The notes under the pieces are model-generated. The model searched no databases, was not told the DNA's origin, and worked only from the letters and a program-made list of their open reading frames with translations. DNA of 41,564 nucleotides from CAZLYK01 sp964563495 (lineage in GTDB: Bacteria > Acidobacteriota > Blastocatellia > RBC074): contig CAZLYK010000039.1 of assembly GCA_964563495.1 (NCBI GenBank), positions 1 through 41,564 of the forward strand, given 5' to 3'. The position numbers and the translations under genes were made by a program. The first letter of the stretch is position 1. Every line of letters begins with the position of its first letter. Positions 1 through 9,391 of the stretch are shown here, in pieces.

Positions 1-40
1 GTCGCCCCGTCGCCCCGTCGCCCCGTCCCCTCGTCGCCCC
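1..40. repeat. 8-bp tandem repeat (GTCGCCCC)5
   Basis: Five consecutive 8-bp units GTCGCCCC fill the first 40 bases; the fourth is degenerate (GTCCCCTC). The array is cut by the window edge, so its length is unknown. No coding role is visible; it lies upstream of the first operon promoter. Confidence 0.85.
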
Positions 41-54
41 TTCGATTCTCTCTA

Positions 55-83
55 TTCCCAATTCTGTCGACGCTTGCTATGAT
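55..83 (+). promoter_or_regulatory. Candidate sigma70 promoter of the sugar operon
   Basis: A -35 box TTCCCA (55-60) and a -10 box TATGAT (78-83) are separated by 17 nt. Transcription would start near position 90, about 50 nt before the first start codon. An alternative -10, TATAAA at 94-99, lacks a well placed -35. Assigned by motif and spacing only. Confidence 0.4.
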
Positions 84-97
84 GCGCGCGTCTTATA

Positions 98-111
98 AAC
101 CGGATCCGGTT
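98..111. promoter_or_regulatory. Perfect 14-bp palindrome, candidate operator
   Basis: AACCGGATCCGGTT is a perfect palindrome just downstream of the predicted start point of the sugar operon. A symmetric site at about +8 to +21 is where a dimeric repressor (LacI, GntR or similar) would block transcription of a sugar operon. No regulator gene lies in the window, so the binding protein is unknown. Confidence 0.4.
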
Positions 112-142
112 CCACGCAATCTTTTCTGAAAAGGCATTGATC

Positions 143-1123
143 ATGAATCAACCGATCTACCTGGTGACCGGTGCGCACGGTTTTATCGGCGCCTGGATAG
201 TCAAGCGCCTGCTCGCTGAGGATGCCGGGGTTGTGATCTTCGATCAAAGCCCCGATCCGCATCGCCTGCGATTGATCATGGAGGACGATGAAATCGCGCG
301 GGCAGAGGTGATCGAGGGAGATATCACCGACGGTGAGCTGGTCGCTCGAACTATTGATCGGCATCAAATCACGCGGATAATCCACCTGGCCGGACTGCAG
401 GTCCCGACCTGTCGCACCAACCCGCGCCTCGGCGCGATGGTCAACGTCGTCGGCGCGATCAATATTTTCGAGGCGGCCATCAACTCTGATCGGCGGGTCA
501 GGAAGGTCGTCTATGCCAGTTCCGCCGCCGTCTTTGGCGCAAGCGAGGGCGGATCGGCCGTCACCGAAAAAGACGCCGGCGGGATGACGACTCATTACGG
601 CGCCTTCAAACGCTGCAACGAAGATAATGCTCGCGTCTATTACCTTGATCACGGTATCAGCAGCGTCGGTTTGCGCCCATTGACGGTTTATGGCGTAGGG
701 CGGGACACGGGGATGACCTCCGATCCGACCAAGGCCATGAAAGCGGCAGTGGCCGGTCGTCCATTCCATATCCGATTCGGCGGTAAGACCGACTTCCTCT
801 ATGTCGCGGATTGTGCTGACGCCTTTATCCGCGCCGCATCATCGGATTTGGAAGGCGCCCATGTCTTCAATCTGCACGGGCAGACCGTGCCGGTGGCGGA
901 CGTCGTAGCTGAGATAGAAGCGGCAATCCCTTCAGCAAAAGGATCGATCACGATCTCTGATACGCCCATCGCCATGCCTTCCGAGCTGGACGATTCTGCA
1001 ATCATCGCGGCTCTCGGCGGCATTCCGCACACATCGCTGGCTCAAGGGGTGAAAGCGACGATTGAAAGATTCCAGTATCTCAACCGGTCCGGAAGACTGG
1101 AGACCTACGACCTAAATGCTTAA
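143..1123 (+). CDS. NAD(P)-dependent epimerase/dehydratase (extended SDR)
   Basis: A 326-aa cytoplasmic extended short-chain dehydrogenase/reductase. The N-terminal Rossmann fold shows GAHGFIG (residues 10-16); the catalytic pair is Y152 and K156 in YGAFK, with S127/S128 in VVYASSA. This family oxidises, epimerises or dehydrates sugars and sugar nucleotides. In this catabolic operon a sugar or sugar-acid dehydrogenase is more likely than a cell-wall epimerase. The ATG at 143 is preferred over the in-frame TTG at 137 because AAGG at 131-134 lies 8 nt upstream of it. First gene of the operon, 3 nt from the next. The family is certain, the substrate unknown. Confidence 0.85.
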   Translation: MNQPIYLVTGAHGFIGAWIVKRLLAEDAGVVIFDQSPDPHRLRLIMEDDEIARAEVIEGDITDGELVARTIDRHQITRIIHLAGLQVPTCRTNPRLGAMVNVVGAINIFEAAINSDRRVRKVVYASSAAVFGASEGGSAVTEKDAGGMTTHYGAFKRCNEDNARVYYLDHGISSVGLRPLTVYGVGRDTGMTSDPTKAMKAAVAGRPFHIRFGGKTDFLYVADCADAFIRAASSDLEGAHVFNLHGQTVPVADVVAEIEAAIPSAKGSITISDTPIAMPSELDDSAIIAALGGIPHTSLAQGVKATIERFQYLNRSGRLETYDLNA

Positions 1124-1126
1124 GTC

Positions 1127-2308
1127 ATGACTCAACAACCTTCGACCACAACCATGAAGAGCGGCTCCGGCATGCAGGTGCTGACCTTGTCCGCCGCAAA
1201 CAGGATGGAAATGCGCGAGAGACCCATTCCGGTGGTAGAGCCGGATGAAATTCTGATCAAAGTCGGGGCCGTCGGTCTGTGCGGCACCGATTTTCACATC
1301 TACGAGGGCCACGCGAACTATAACTTTGACGAAACCGGACGCGTCATTCCGTTCGAGGAGGAGCCGCTGATTCTGGGCCACGAATTTTGCGGTCAGGTGG
1401 TCGAGGTGGGCGGCGCGGTGAGGGATCTGAAAATCGGCGACCGGGTGGTAGTCGACCAGGGGATCAATTGCCGCAGCCGCGGCGAGGCCGTCCTTTGCGA
1501 GTATTGTCTGACCGGTAATACGCATCAGTGCGCCCGCTACGCCGAACACGGCATCACAGGGCTGCAGGGGGCGCTGGCCGATTACGTGGCCATCCCCGCC
1601 GTCAATGCGGTGAGGGTCGAAAGCGATCTGCCGGTGGAAGAGGTCGCCATGACCGAGCCGCTTGGCTGTGTGACGCACGCCTGTGAGATGCTGCTCAAGG
1701 CTCCGGCCCGCTATCAATTCAAGGGCGAGCGCCCGATCAAGTCGATCTTGGTCTGTGGCGCCGGGCCGGCCGGACTGCTCTTCACTCAGTTTCTTCGTGG
1801 AGTGATCGGTTATCAAGGGCTATTGGTTGTGACCGAGCCGAATTCCAAACGTCGCCAGCTGGCCGCCCGGTACGGAGCGACCGTCATCGATCCGACCACC
1901 TCGGATCTGGTCGAAGCGGTCCAGGACTTGACCCACGGAGAAAAGATTAATTGCCTGATCGAGTCCGCCGGTGTGGCGAAGCTGTTCACCCAGATGCCGG
2001 GAATTATCCGCAAACAGGCGACGGTCGTGCTATACGGGCACGGCCATCACGGCGTCGATCTGGGTGTGATCAACCGCCTCCAATTTATCGAGCCGGTCCT
2101 GGTCGCCCCGACCGGAGCTTCGGGAAGCATCGATGCCGATGGCCGGCCGGCGACATATCGAAAATCACTCGAACTCTTGAGCACGGGACGGATCAATGTC
2201 TCGGATCTGATTACCCATCGTTATCGGTCATTGACCGAAGTTCCGCGCGCTTTCGCCGAGGATCACTTCAGCCCCGATTACATCAAAGGAGTCGCGGTTC
2301 TCAGTTAA
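1127..2308 (+). CDS. Zinc-dependent medium-chain dehydrogenase (threonine/sorbitol dehydrogenase-like)
   Basis: A 393-aa MDR enzyme. The GroES-like N-terminal half carries the catalytic-zinc ligands C52 (in GLCGTDFH) and H85-E86 (GHEF), and a structural-zinc lobe with C115, C124, C127 and C135; the gap between the first two is longer than usual. The Rossmann half has CGAGPAGLL near residue 210. Such enzymes oxidise a secondary alcohol of a polyol or sugar acid with NAD. With xylulokinase in the same operon, polyol-to-ketose oxidation is an attractive role, but this is inference. Family similarity begins near M16, so ATG 1172 is an alternative start; neither ATG has a clear Shine-Dalgarno. Confidence 0.85.
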   Translation: MTQQPSTTTMKSGSGMQVLTLSAANRMEMRERPIPVVEPDEILIKVGAVGLCGTDFHIYEGHANYNFDETGRVIPFEEEPLILGHEFCGQVVEVGGAVRDLKIGDRVVVDQGINCRSRGEAVLCEYCLTGNTHQCARYAEHGITGLQGALADYVAIPAVNAVRVESDLPVEEVAMTEPLGCVTHACEMLLKAPARYQFKGERPIKSILVCGAGPAGLLFTQFLRGVIGYQGLLVVTEPNSKRRQLAARYGATVIDPTTSDLVEAVQDLTHGEKINCLIESAGVAKLFTQMPGIIRKQATVVLYGHGHHGVDLGVINRLQFIEPVLVAPTGASGSIDADGRPATYRKSLELLSTGRINVSDLITHRYRSLTEVPRAFAEDHFSPDYIKGVAVLS

Positions 2309-2317
2309 CCAAAGCCT

Positions 2318-3277
2318 ATGAATAAAACCAAAGTATCCATCCTGATCTCGCTTTCCGTTTCAATTCTCCTGACTTTCTCCGCCTGCAATCGCGGTGCGAC
2401 CGACAAATCAGAGAAAGTTATCGCGGTCATACCGAAGGGGGTTTCACACTTCTTCTGGCAAACCGTCAAATCCGGAGCCGAGGCGGCGGGCAGAGATCTC
2501 AAGGTCGAGATCGCCTGGAAGGGCCCGGCGCAGGAAACGGATGTTTCGCAACAGATCAACATCGTCGAGGATGCGATCAACCGCCGTGTCGATGGGATCG
2601 TGCTGGCCCCCTCGCACGGCGATGCACTGGTTCCGATCGTCGAGCGAGCCCAGCGCGAGGGCATCCCGGTGACGATCTTCGATTCCGGGATCTCGACCGA
2701 GAAATACCTGTCATACGTTTCGACCGACAACCGTCAGGGCGGGGTGGTGGCTGCCAAACGGATGGGGGAGAAGCTGGGCGGCAAAGGCAAGGTCGCGATC
2801 ATCGGCGTCAAGAAGGGCTCGGTTTCGACCGACGAGCGCGAAAATGGATTTGTGGCAACCATCAAAGAACAGTTCCCCGGTATCCAGATTGTCCAGTGGC
2901 TCTATGGTGAAGCGAGTGCAGTTAAATCGCTCGCCATCGCCGAAGACATCCTGACCACACATCCCGACCTGAGCGGCATCTTCTCCTCGAACGAATCTTC
3001 GAGCGTCGGGGCAGTCCGGGCCATTCGCCAGCGAGGGCTGACCGGCAAGGTCCTCCTCGTCGGATTCGATTCCAGCCCGGATCTGCTGCAGAACATCAAG
3101 GACGGCGGGATCGATTCGCTCATCCTGCAGAACCCTTTCAAAATGGGCTATGAGGGCGTCAGGACGATCGTCGACAAGCTCAATGGTCAGACGCCGCCGC
3201 GGCGGATCGACACCGGCGTCAAGCTGCTGACGAAGGAAAATATCGATTCGCCGGAGATGCAACAGTTGATTAAATAG
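2318..3277 (+). CDS. Sugar ABC transporter substrate-binding lipoprotein (RbsB-like)
   Basis: A 319-aa periplasmic binding protein of the ribose/galactose type (Peripla_BP_4 fold). The N-terminus is a lipoprotein signal with lipobox FSAC, making C23 the lipidated residue. The mature part has the two-lobed pattern (VIAVIPKGVSHFFWQTVKSG near the start; GIFSSNESSSVGAVRA and VLLVGFDSSPDLL in the second lobe). It should capture the sugar and hand it to the RbsA/RbsC-like proteins encoded next. Its TAG stop (3275-3277) is the AATAG end of a degenerate ACAGGAT repeat. The ligand cannot be read from the sequence. Confidence 0.9.
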   Translation: MNKTKVSILISLSVSILLTFSACNRGATDKSEKVIAVIPKGVSHFFWQTVKSGAEAAGRDLKVEIAWKGPAQETDVSQQINIVEDAINRRVDGIVLAPSHGDALVPIVERAQREGIPVTIFDSGISTEKYLSYVSTDNRQGGVVAAKRMGEKLGGKGKVAIIGVKKGSVSTDERENGFVATIKEQFPGIQIVQWLYGEASAVKSLAIAEDILTTHPDLSGIFSSNESSSVGAVRAIRQRGLTGKVLLVGFDSSPDLLQNIKDGGIDSLILQNPFKMGYEGVRTIVDKLNGQTPPRRIDTGVKLLTKENIDSPEMQQLIK

Positions 3278-3320
3278 GCAGGATGAACAGGATGCTTGTC
3301 TTGTCGAATCCTGTTTTACC
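3274..3320. repeat. Degenerate ACAGGAT inverted repeat
   Basis: AATAGGCAGGATGAACAGGA on the left and GAATCCTGTTTTA on the right are degraded arms of the dispersed ACAGGAT family. The element fills the gap between the binding protein and ATPase genes and supplies the TAG stop of the former. Confidence 0.65.
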
Positions 3321-3340
3321 GTGTCTCTTCACCATGCAAA

Positions 3341-4843
<1,503 letters not shown>

Positions 4844-4847
4844 AGAA

Positions 4848-4900
4848 AATAGACAGGATCAACAGGATTTTTACAGGATTAAACCGGATGCAGCAGGATT
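4848..4900. repeat. Half copy of ACAGGAT repeat invading the permease 5' end
   Basis: A single arm beginning AATAGACAGGATCAACAGGA and continuing through further CAGGATT units. It starts 5 nt after the ATPase stop and covers the permease start codon at 4888. No opposite arm is present. Confidence 0.75.
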
Positions 4901-5856
4901 GGATCAAAAGGTTTTTGCCGTTCATCAGCTTGATCGCTTTGTGCGTACTGATCCCGGCTTGCGAATATTTCATCCTTGGGCACGACCCGAAATTTATCAC
5001 GTCCGGCAATCTTGCCGCGATCGCCCGTCAGACCGCGGTGATCACGATCATGGCCATGGGCATGACCATGGTCATGGTCTCGGGGGGCATCGACCTTTCG
5101 GTCGGGTCGATGGTCGGATTAACGGGCGTGCTCGGGTCGCTGGCCATGGTCAACGGCGGGACGCCTGTCCTGGTGGGTTTTCTGGTCTGCGTCGCGGCCG
5201 GTGCGGCCTGCGGCTTGATCAACGGGTCGGCGATCACGGCTCTCAAGATACCTGCTTTCATCGTCACGCTCGGCGCGATGGGCATCTATCGCGGACTGGC
5301 GCTCTATATCTCCGACGGCAACGCCGTGGTCGGCCTGCCCGAATCGGCCGGGTATCTGGCCGAGCGTAATCTGCTGGGCATCGTGCCTTTGCCGCTGCTG
5401 CTCGTAGTGGCGATCGCCCTGCTTGTGCATTTTACCCTGAGCAACACCAGGCTCGGGCGCTATTGCTATGCCATGGGCAGCAACATCGAGGCAGCCCGCT
5501 ATGCCGGCGTTCGCGTCTCGAGTTATCAAATCACCTACTACACTATGCTCGGCGCATTGAGCGGTCTGGCCGGAGCCATCGAAACCTCGCGCACAGTGAC
5601 GGGGCAGCCGAACGCCGGCGAAGGGTATGAGCTCAATGTGATCGCCGCCGTGGTCATCGGCGGCGGCAGCTTGAGCGGCGGGCAAGGCACTGTCGTCGGC
5701 ACGATCGTAGGCTCGCTGATCATGGGCGTCCTCGCCAATGGCGGCAACCTGCTCCAGATTTCCCCCTTTATCCAGAAGATCGTCATCGGCGCGGTCATCG
5801 TCCTGGCGGTAACATTCGATGAATTCCAGCGTCGAAGAATTGAAACCAAGGAATAG
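4888..5856 (+). CDS. Sugar ABC transporter permease (RbsC-like)
   Basis: A 322-aa integral membrane protein of the CUT2 permease family with multiple hydrophobic segments. The typical MAMGMTMVMVSGGIDLSVGS stretch follows the first helices, and VIGGGSLSGGQGT with its following helix lies near the C-terminus. It forms the channel for the preceding ATPase and binding protein. The open frame extends up to TTG 4840, but those extra 16 residues (KKIDRINRIF...) are encoded by an ACAGGAT repeat. ATG 4888 is chosen; its only Shine-Dalgarno-like sequence, AGGA (4875-4878), belongs to the repeat. Its TAG stop also lies in the next repeat. Confidence 0.88.
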   Translation: MQQDWIKRFLPFISLIALCVLIPACEYFILGHDPKFITSGNLAAIARQTAVITIMAMGMTMVMVSGGIDLSVGSMVGLTGVLGSLAMVNGGTPVLVGFLVCVAAGAACGLINGSAITALKIPAFIVTLGAMGIYRGLALYISDGNAVVGLPESAGYLAERNLLGIVPLPLLLVVAIALLVHFTLSNTRLGRYCYAMGSNIEAARYAGVRVSSYQITYYTMLGALSGLAGAIETSRTVTGQPNAGEGYELNVIAAVVIGGGSLSGGQGTVVGTIVGSLIMGVLANGGNLLQISPFIQKIVIGAVIVLAVTFDEFQRRRIETKE

Positions 5857-5908
5857 ACAGGATTTGAGCTGGTTGACTCCTGAAAAGACCCTGTCAATCC
5901 TGTCGATT
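5852..5908. repeat. ACAGGAT inverted repeat between permease and FAH genes
   Basis: The left end AATAGACAGGATT carries the permease stop codon TAG (5854-5856). The right arm CTGTCAATCCTGTCGATT is its inverted counterpart. The arms are diverged, so only the outer part pairs well. Confidence 0.75.
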
Positions 5909-5925
5909 GATCAGAAAGTGAAGTT

Positions 5926-6768
5926 ATGAAACTCGCACAATTTAAGACCAAAACTTCCGACGAATCACGTTTAGGCATGCTCAGCGGCGAGGTCATCGTC
6001 GACGTCACCGAGATCGCTCCGACGATGATCGATTTCATCGATCGTGGATCGATCGCGATTCACGATCTGAAGAGCTTCAACGCCAAAACCGCATACGCAC
6101 TCGACGCGGTCGAATATCTGCCCGCGGTCAATCCGGGCAAGATCATCGCGATCGGGCGCAATTATCAGGAGCACGCGGCCGAAGGCGGAAGCGAGCCGCC
6201 CAAATCACCGCTCATCTTTACCAAGCTGCCCAATTCGCTCAACGCGCACAACGCGCCGGTCATTCTTCACGAGATCAGCGAGCAGATCGATTTCGAAGCC
6301 GAGCTGGCGGTCGTCATCGGTCATCGGGCGAGTCGCGTCAGCGAAGCCGAGGCGCTCAATTACGTCTTCGGCTACACCTGCCTCAACGACGTCAGTGCGC
6401 GCGACTTGCAATTCGGCGACGGGCAGTGGGTCCGTGGTAAGGGACTGGATGGATTTGCCCCGACGGGGCCGTTCATCACCACCAGGGACGAGATCCCGGA
6501 CCCACAGGCGCTCAAGATCGAGGGGATACTCAACGGCGAGGTCATGCAATCATCGAACACCAAAATGATGATCTTCGGCGTGGCATATCTGATTCACTAC
6601 ATTACACAAGCGATTACGCTGGAGCCGGGCGATGTGATCGCAACGGGGACCCCCGAGGGCGTGGGCGTGTTCCGCAAGCCTCCGCGCCTGCTCCAGAACG
6701 GCGACGTCTTCGAAGTCGCGATCGAAAACCTGGTCACGCTGAGAAACAGATTTGTCTCTCCGAGCTGA
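5926..6768 (+). CDS. Fumarylacetoacetate hydrolase (FAH) family protein
   Basis: A 280-aa protein with a short N-terminal lobe and a full FAH catalytic domain: GKIIAIGRNYQEHA (about 67-80), the acidic metal-binding segment IDFEAELAVVIG, GYTCLNDVSARDLQ, GKGLDGFAPTGP and TGTPEGVG. Family members cleave or hydrate beta-diketo and 2-oxo-3-deoxy acids with Mg or Mn, for example 2,4-diketo-3-deoxy-sugar-acid hydrolases of oxidative L-fucose/L-rhamnose pathways. Between a sugar importer and a kinase, and with two dehydrogenases upstream, a late step in oxidative sugar-acid breakdown is plausible. Substrate not determined. Confidence 0.88.
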   Translation: MKLAQFKTKTSDESRLGMLSGEVIVDVTEIAPTMIDFIDRGSIAIHDLKSFNAKTAYALDAVEYLPAVNPGKIIAIGRNYQEHAAEGGSEPPKSPLIFTKLPNSLNAHNAPVILHEISEQIDFEAELAVVIGHRASRVSEAEALNYVFGYTCLNDVSARDLQFGDGQWVRGKGLDGFAPTGPFITTRDEIPDPQALKIEGILNGEVMQSSNTKMMIFGVAYLIHYITQAITLEPGDVIATGTPEGVGVFRKPPRLLQNGDVFEVAIENLVTLRNRFVSPS

Positions 6769-6789
6769 TCTCAAATCTACAATTGATCT

Positions 6790-8313
6790 ATGAGCGAATA
6801 CTTCATCGGCATCGACAGCGGGACGCAAAGCACGAAGACCATTCTGATCGACGGGACGAGCGGAGAGGCGATCGCGAGCGACTCGCAGTCTTACGATTTG
6901 ATCGAAGGTCTGCCGGCCGGCCACAAAGAGCAGCATCCGGCTGAATGGATGGCCGCGGTTCGCCGGACGATCAAAAACACGCTCGTTCAAGCAGGGATCG
7001 ATCTCTCACAGGTGCGAGGGATCGGGGTCTCGGGGCAGCAGCACGGGTTCGTCGCCCTGGATGAGAAAGACCAGGTCATCCGCGCGGCCAAGCTCTGGTG
7101 CGACACCAGCACCGGCTCGGAATGCGAGGAGATCATCGGCCGGCTCGGCGGGCTTGAAAAGACGATTGAGACCGTCGGCAACGGCATCCCCGCGGGTTTC
7201 ACCGCCTCAAAGATTCTGTGGCTCAAAAAACACGAGCCGGAGAATTACGCGCGGTTGCGAACGATTCTGCTCCCGCACGATTACCTGAATTTTCAGTTGA
7301 CCGGGCGAAAGACGATGGAATGCGGCGACGCATCCGGCACGGCGCTGCTCGACGTGCGTCATCGCCGCTGGTCAAAGACAGCGATCGAGGCGATCGATCC
7401 GCGGATCGGCTCGATGCTCCCTCAACTGATCGACTCGGATGAGATCGCGGGCACGCTCCGGCCGGAGCTCGCTTCTGAGTTCGGGTTGAGCGAGGAGGTG
7501 ATCGTCAGTTCGGGCGGAGGCGACAACATGATGGGCGCGATCGGCACCGGCAATGTACGCGAGGGCGTCGTCACGGTCAGCCTCGGCACATCCGGGACGA
7601 TCTACGCCTGTGCGGAAAAGCCGGTCATCGATCCGAAGGGAGAGGTCGCGGCATTCTGCGATTCGACTGGTCGCTGGCTGCCGCTGGTCTGCACCATGAG
7701 CGTAACGGTCGCAACTGAAATGGTCCGCCGGCGATTCGATCTGAGTCACGACGATCTCTCGAATGCCGCCGGATCCGTCCCCCCTGGAAATGAGGGATTA
7801 CTGCTGATTCCCTTCTTCGAAGGCGAACGGACCCCAAATGCCCCGGATGGAACCGGGGTCTACTTCGGCCTGCGCGACGCGACATACTCGGTCGCTCATT
7901 TTGCGCGCGCGGCGATGGAGGGGACGACCCTCGGCCTCAATTACGGATTGAACCGTCTGCGCGAGCTCGGGATTCAGCCGGACGAGATTCGCGCGACCGG
8001 CGGGGGCTCGAAGAGCGACGTCTGGCGTCAGATCCTGGCCGATGTCTTCAACGCCGAAGTAGTCTGTCTGGCCAATCAGGAGGGAGCGGCTGCCGGCACT
8101 GCGATCCAGGCCATCTGGGCCTATCGCAAACACACCGGACAACCTGTCGGGATTGACCAGCTATGCAATCAATTCGTTGCGCTCGACGAGACAACGCGGG
8201 TCAAGCCGGCACCCGAGAAGGTCAAACTGTACCAGAAGATGCAGCGGCTGCACGACCGCATTGTCACGGATCTCGATGCAGCGTTCACCCTGCACCGGAC
8301 ATTGATTGAATAG
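6790..8313 (+). CDS. xylB: Xylulokinase (FGGY carbohydrate kinase)
   Basis: A 507-aa FGGY kinase that would phosphorylate D-xylulose or a close ketose with ATP in the cytoplasm. The N-terminal domain begins YFIGIDSGTQSTKTILID (phosphate-binding DxGTxxxK) and has the xylulokinase-typical SGQQHGFVALD, KLWCDT, LLPHDYLN and ECGDASGTALLDVR. The C-terminal domain has the adenine-binding ATGGGSKSDVWRQILADVF. Full length. It begins 21 nt after the FAH gene and closes the operon; a hairpin follows its stop. Xylulokinase is well supported, but FGGY specificity can shift. Confidence 0.88.
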   Translation: MSEYFIGIDSGTQSTKTILIDGTSGEAIASDSQSYDLIEGLPAGHKEQHPAEWMAAVRRTIKNTLVQAGIDLSQVRGIGVSGQQHGFVALDEKDQVIRAAKLWCDTSTGSECEEIIGRLGGLEKTIETVGNGIPAGFTASKILWLKKHEPENYARLRTILLPHDYLNFQLTGRKTMECGDASGTALLDVRHRRWSKTAIEAIDPRIGSMLPQLIDSDEIAGTLRPELASEFGLSEEVIVSSGGGDNMMGAIGTGNVREGVVTVSLGTSGTIYACAEKPVIDPKGEVAAFCDSTGRWLPLVCTMSVTVATEMVRRRFDLSHDDLSNAAGSVPPGNEGLLLIPFFEGERTPNAPDGTGVYFGLRDATYSVAHFARAAMEGTTLGLNYGLNRLRELGIQPDEIRATGGGSKSDVWRQILADVFNAEVVCLANQEGAAAGTAIQAIWAYRKHTGQPVGIDQLCNQFVALDETTRVKPAPEKVKLYQKMQRLHDRIVTDLDAAFTLHRTLIE

Positions 8314-8314
8314 C

Positions 8315-8342
8315 AGGGGCGGGCGTACGGCTGTCCGCCCCT
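8315..8342. terminator. GC-rich hairpin between convergent genes, possible bidirectional terminator
   Basis: Arms AGGGGCGGGC (8315-8324) and GTCCGCCCCT (8333-8342) pair over 10 bp with one G-T wobble around an 8-nt loop. It begins 1 nt after the xylulokinase stop and reaches into the stop of the convergent dehydrogenase. There is no T tract, so intrinsic termination is uncertain; it may be an intergenic hairpin repeat. Confidence 0.4.
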
Positions 8343-9366
8343 ACCGTCCGATTCCGATGATGACTACTCTTCCCAGGATTTTTCCTTCGCCTATCTGATC
8401 GAAGACCTGATCGATCTCGGCAAATGGACGGGTCTCGAAAATGCATTTGACTTTGCCCTCGGCAGCCAATTGGAGCACCTCGCGAAGATCCTCTCGCGTG
8501 CCGACCGCAGAAGCAACGATCTTATACTCGCCCGAAACCATGGCTACGGTCGACAGACTGATCGGCTCAGGAGCCATGCCGACAATCGAGAGTGTGCCCC
8601 CACGCCGCAGTGAACGCAGCGCCGTCTCATAAGCCACACGTGAACCTGAGGTGACCATGGCGACGTGAGCGCCGCCGAGCTGCTTGACCTCTTTGTGGGC
8701 TTGTCTCGTCGCGGCGTTGATGACAGCGTCGGCCCCGCATTGGCGCGCCAGCTCCAGCTTATCGTCAGCGATATCGACGGCAATGACTTCAGCCCCGACG
8801 ACTTTGGCGAGCTGGATCGCCAGATGCCCGAGCCCGCCGACCCCGAAGATCGCAATTCTCTGCCCTGCCTGAATTCCTGATGTCTTGATCGCATTATGGA
8901 CGGTCAGCCCAGCACAGAGCAGCGGCGCGGCCTCTTCAAAACTGAGTTTGTCGGGAATCCTGACCGCATGACTGGCTCTGGCTGTCAGATATTCGGCGAA
9001 TCCGCCGTCAACCGTGCAACCGGTAATCTGCTGCCTGGCGCAAAGCGTTTCACGCCCGATCCGGCAGAACTCGCATTCCCCGCAGGTGTAGTGCAGCCAC
9101 GGCACGCCCACGCGGTCTCCAATCACAAAACCATCTACACCCTCACCCACCGCTGCGATCGTCCCGGTCACTTCGTGCCCGAGCACGAGCGGGAGTTTGG
9201 TGATCGGTTTGAGCAGGTCCCAATCGCCGCGCGCCAAATGCAGGTCGGAATGGCAAACGCCGCAGGCTGCGACCCTGACCAGGATCTCTCCCGCTGCCGG
9301 CGCCGGCGTCGCTATCTCCTCGATCGATAAAGGCTTTCCCAGCTCGTGTAAGACGGCTGCTTTCAA
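8341..9366 (-). CDS. Zinc-dependent alcohol dehydrogenase (AdhP/AdhA-type MDR)
   Basis: A 341-aa MDR alcohol dehydrogenase. Catalytic-zinc ligands are C38 (GVCHSD) and H64-E65 (GHEV); structural-zinc cysteines are C95, C98, C101 and C109 (CGECEFCRIGRETLC). The cofactor motif is FGVGGLGHLAIQLAK, followed by an acidic residue suggesting NAD. These oxidise primary alcohols or reduce aldehydes. The start is TTG 9366: it is preceded at proper spacing by GGAGGGAG (complement 9370-9377) and gives the canonical N-terminus MKAAVLHELGKP; longer frames upstream run into the reductase gene. It lies 25 nt behind that gene, so the two are probably cotranscribed. Confidence 0.88.
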   Translation of the reverse strand: MKAAVLHELGKPLSIEEIATPAPAAGEILVRVAACGVCHSDLHLARGDWDLLKPITKLPLVLGHEVTGTIAAVGEGVDGFVIGDRVGVPWLHYTCGECEFCRIGRETLCARQQITGCTVDGGFAEYLTARASHAVRIPDKLSFEEAAPLLCAGLTVHNAIKTSGIQAGQRIAIFGVGGLGHLAIQLAKVVGAEVIAVDIADDKLELARQCGADAVINAATRQAHKEVKQLGGAHVAMVTSGSRVAYETALRSLRRGGTLSIVGMAPEPISLSTVAMVSGEYKIVASAVGTREDLREVLQLAAEGKVKCIFETRPFAEIDQVFDQIGEGKILGRVVIIGIGR

Positions 9367-9391
9367 AATCTCCCTCCAGTTGTGGAAAATA

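Noticed and set aside
5119..5685. 188-codon minus-strand frame opposite the sugar permease
   Set aside because: Low-complexity composition rich in H, D, Q and R without a domain; shadow of the permease gene.
8311..8320. Xylulokinase stop TAGCAGG as another ACAGGAT repeat end
   Set aside because: The following sequence is a GGGGCGG hairpin without any AGGAT unit; the resemblance is limited to the stop codon.
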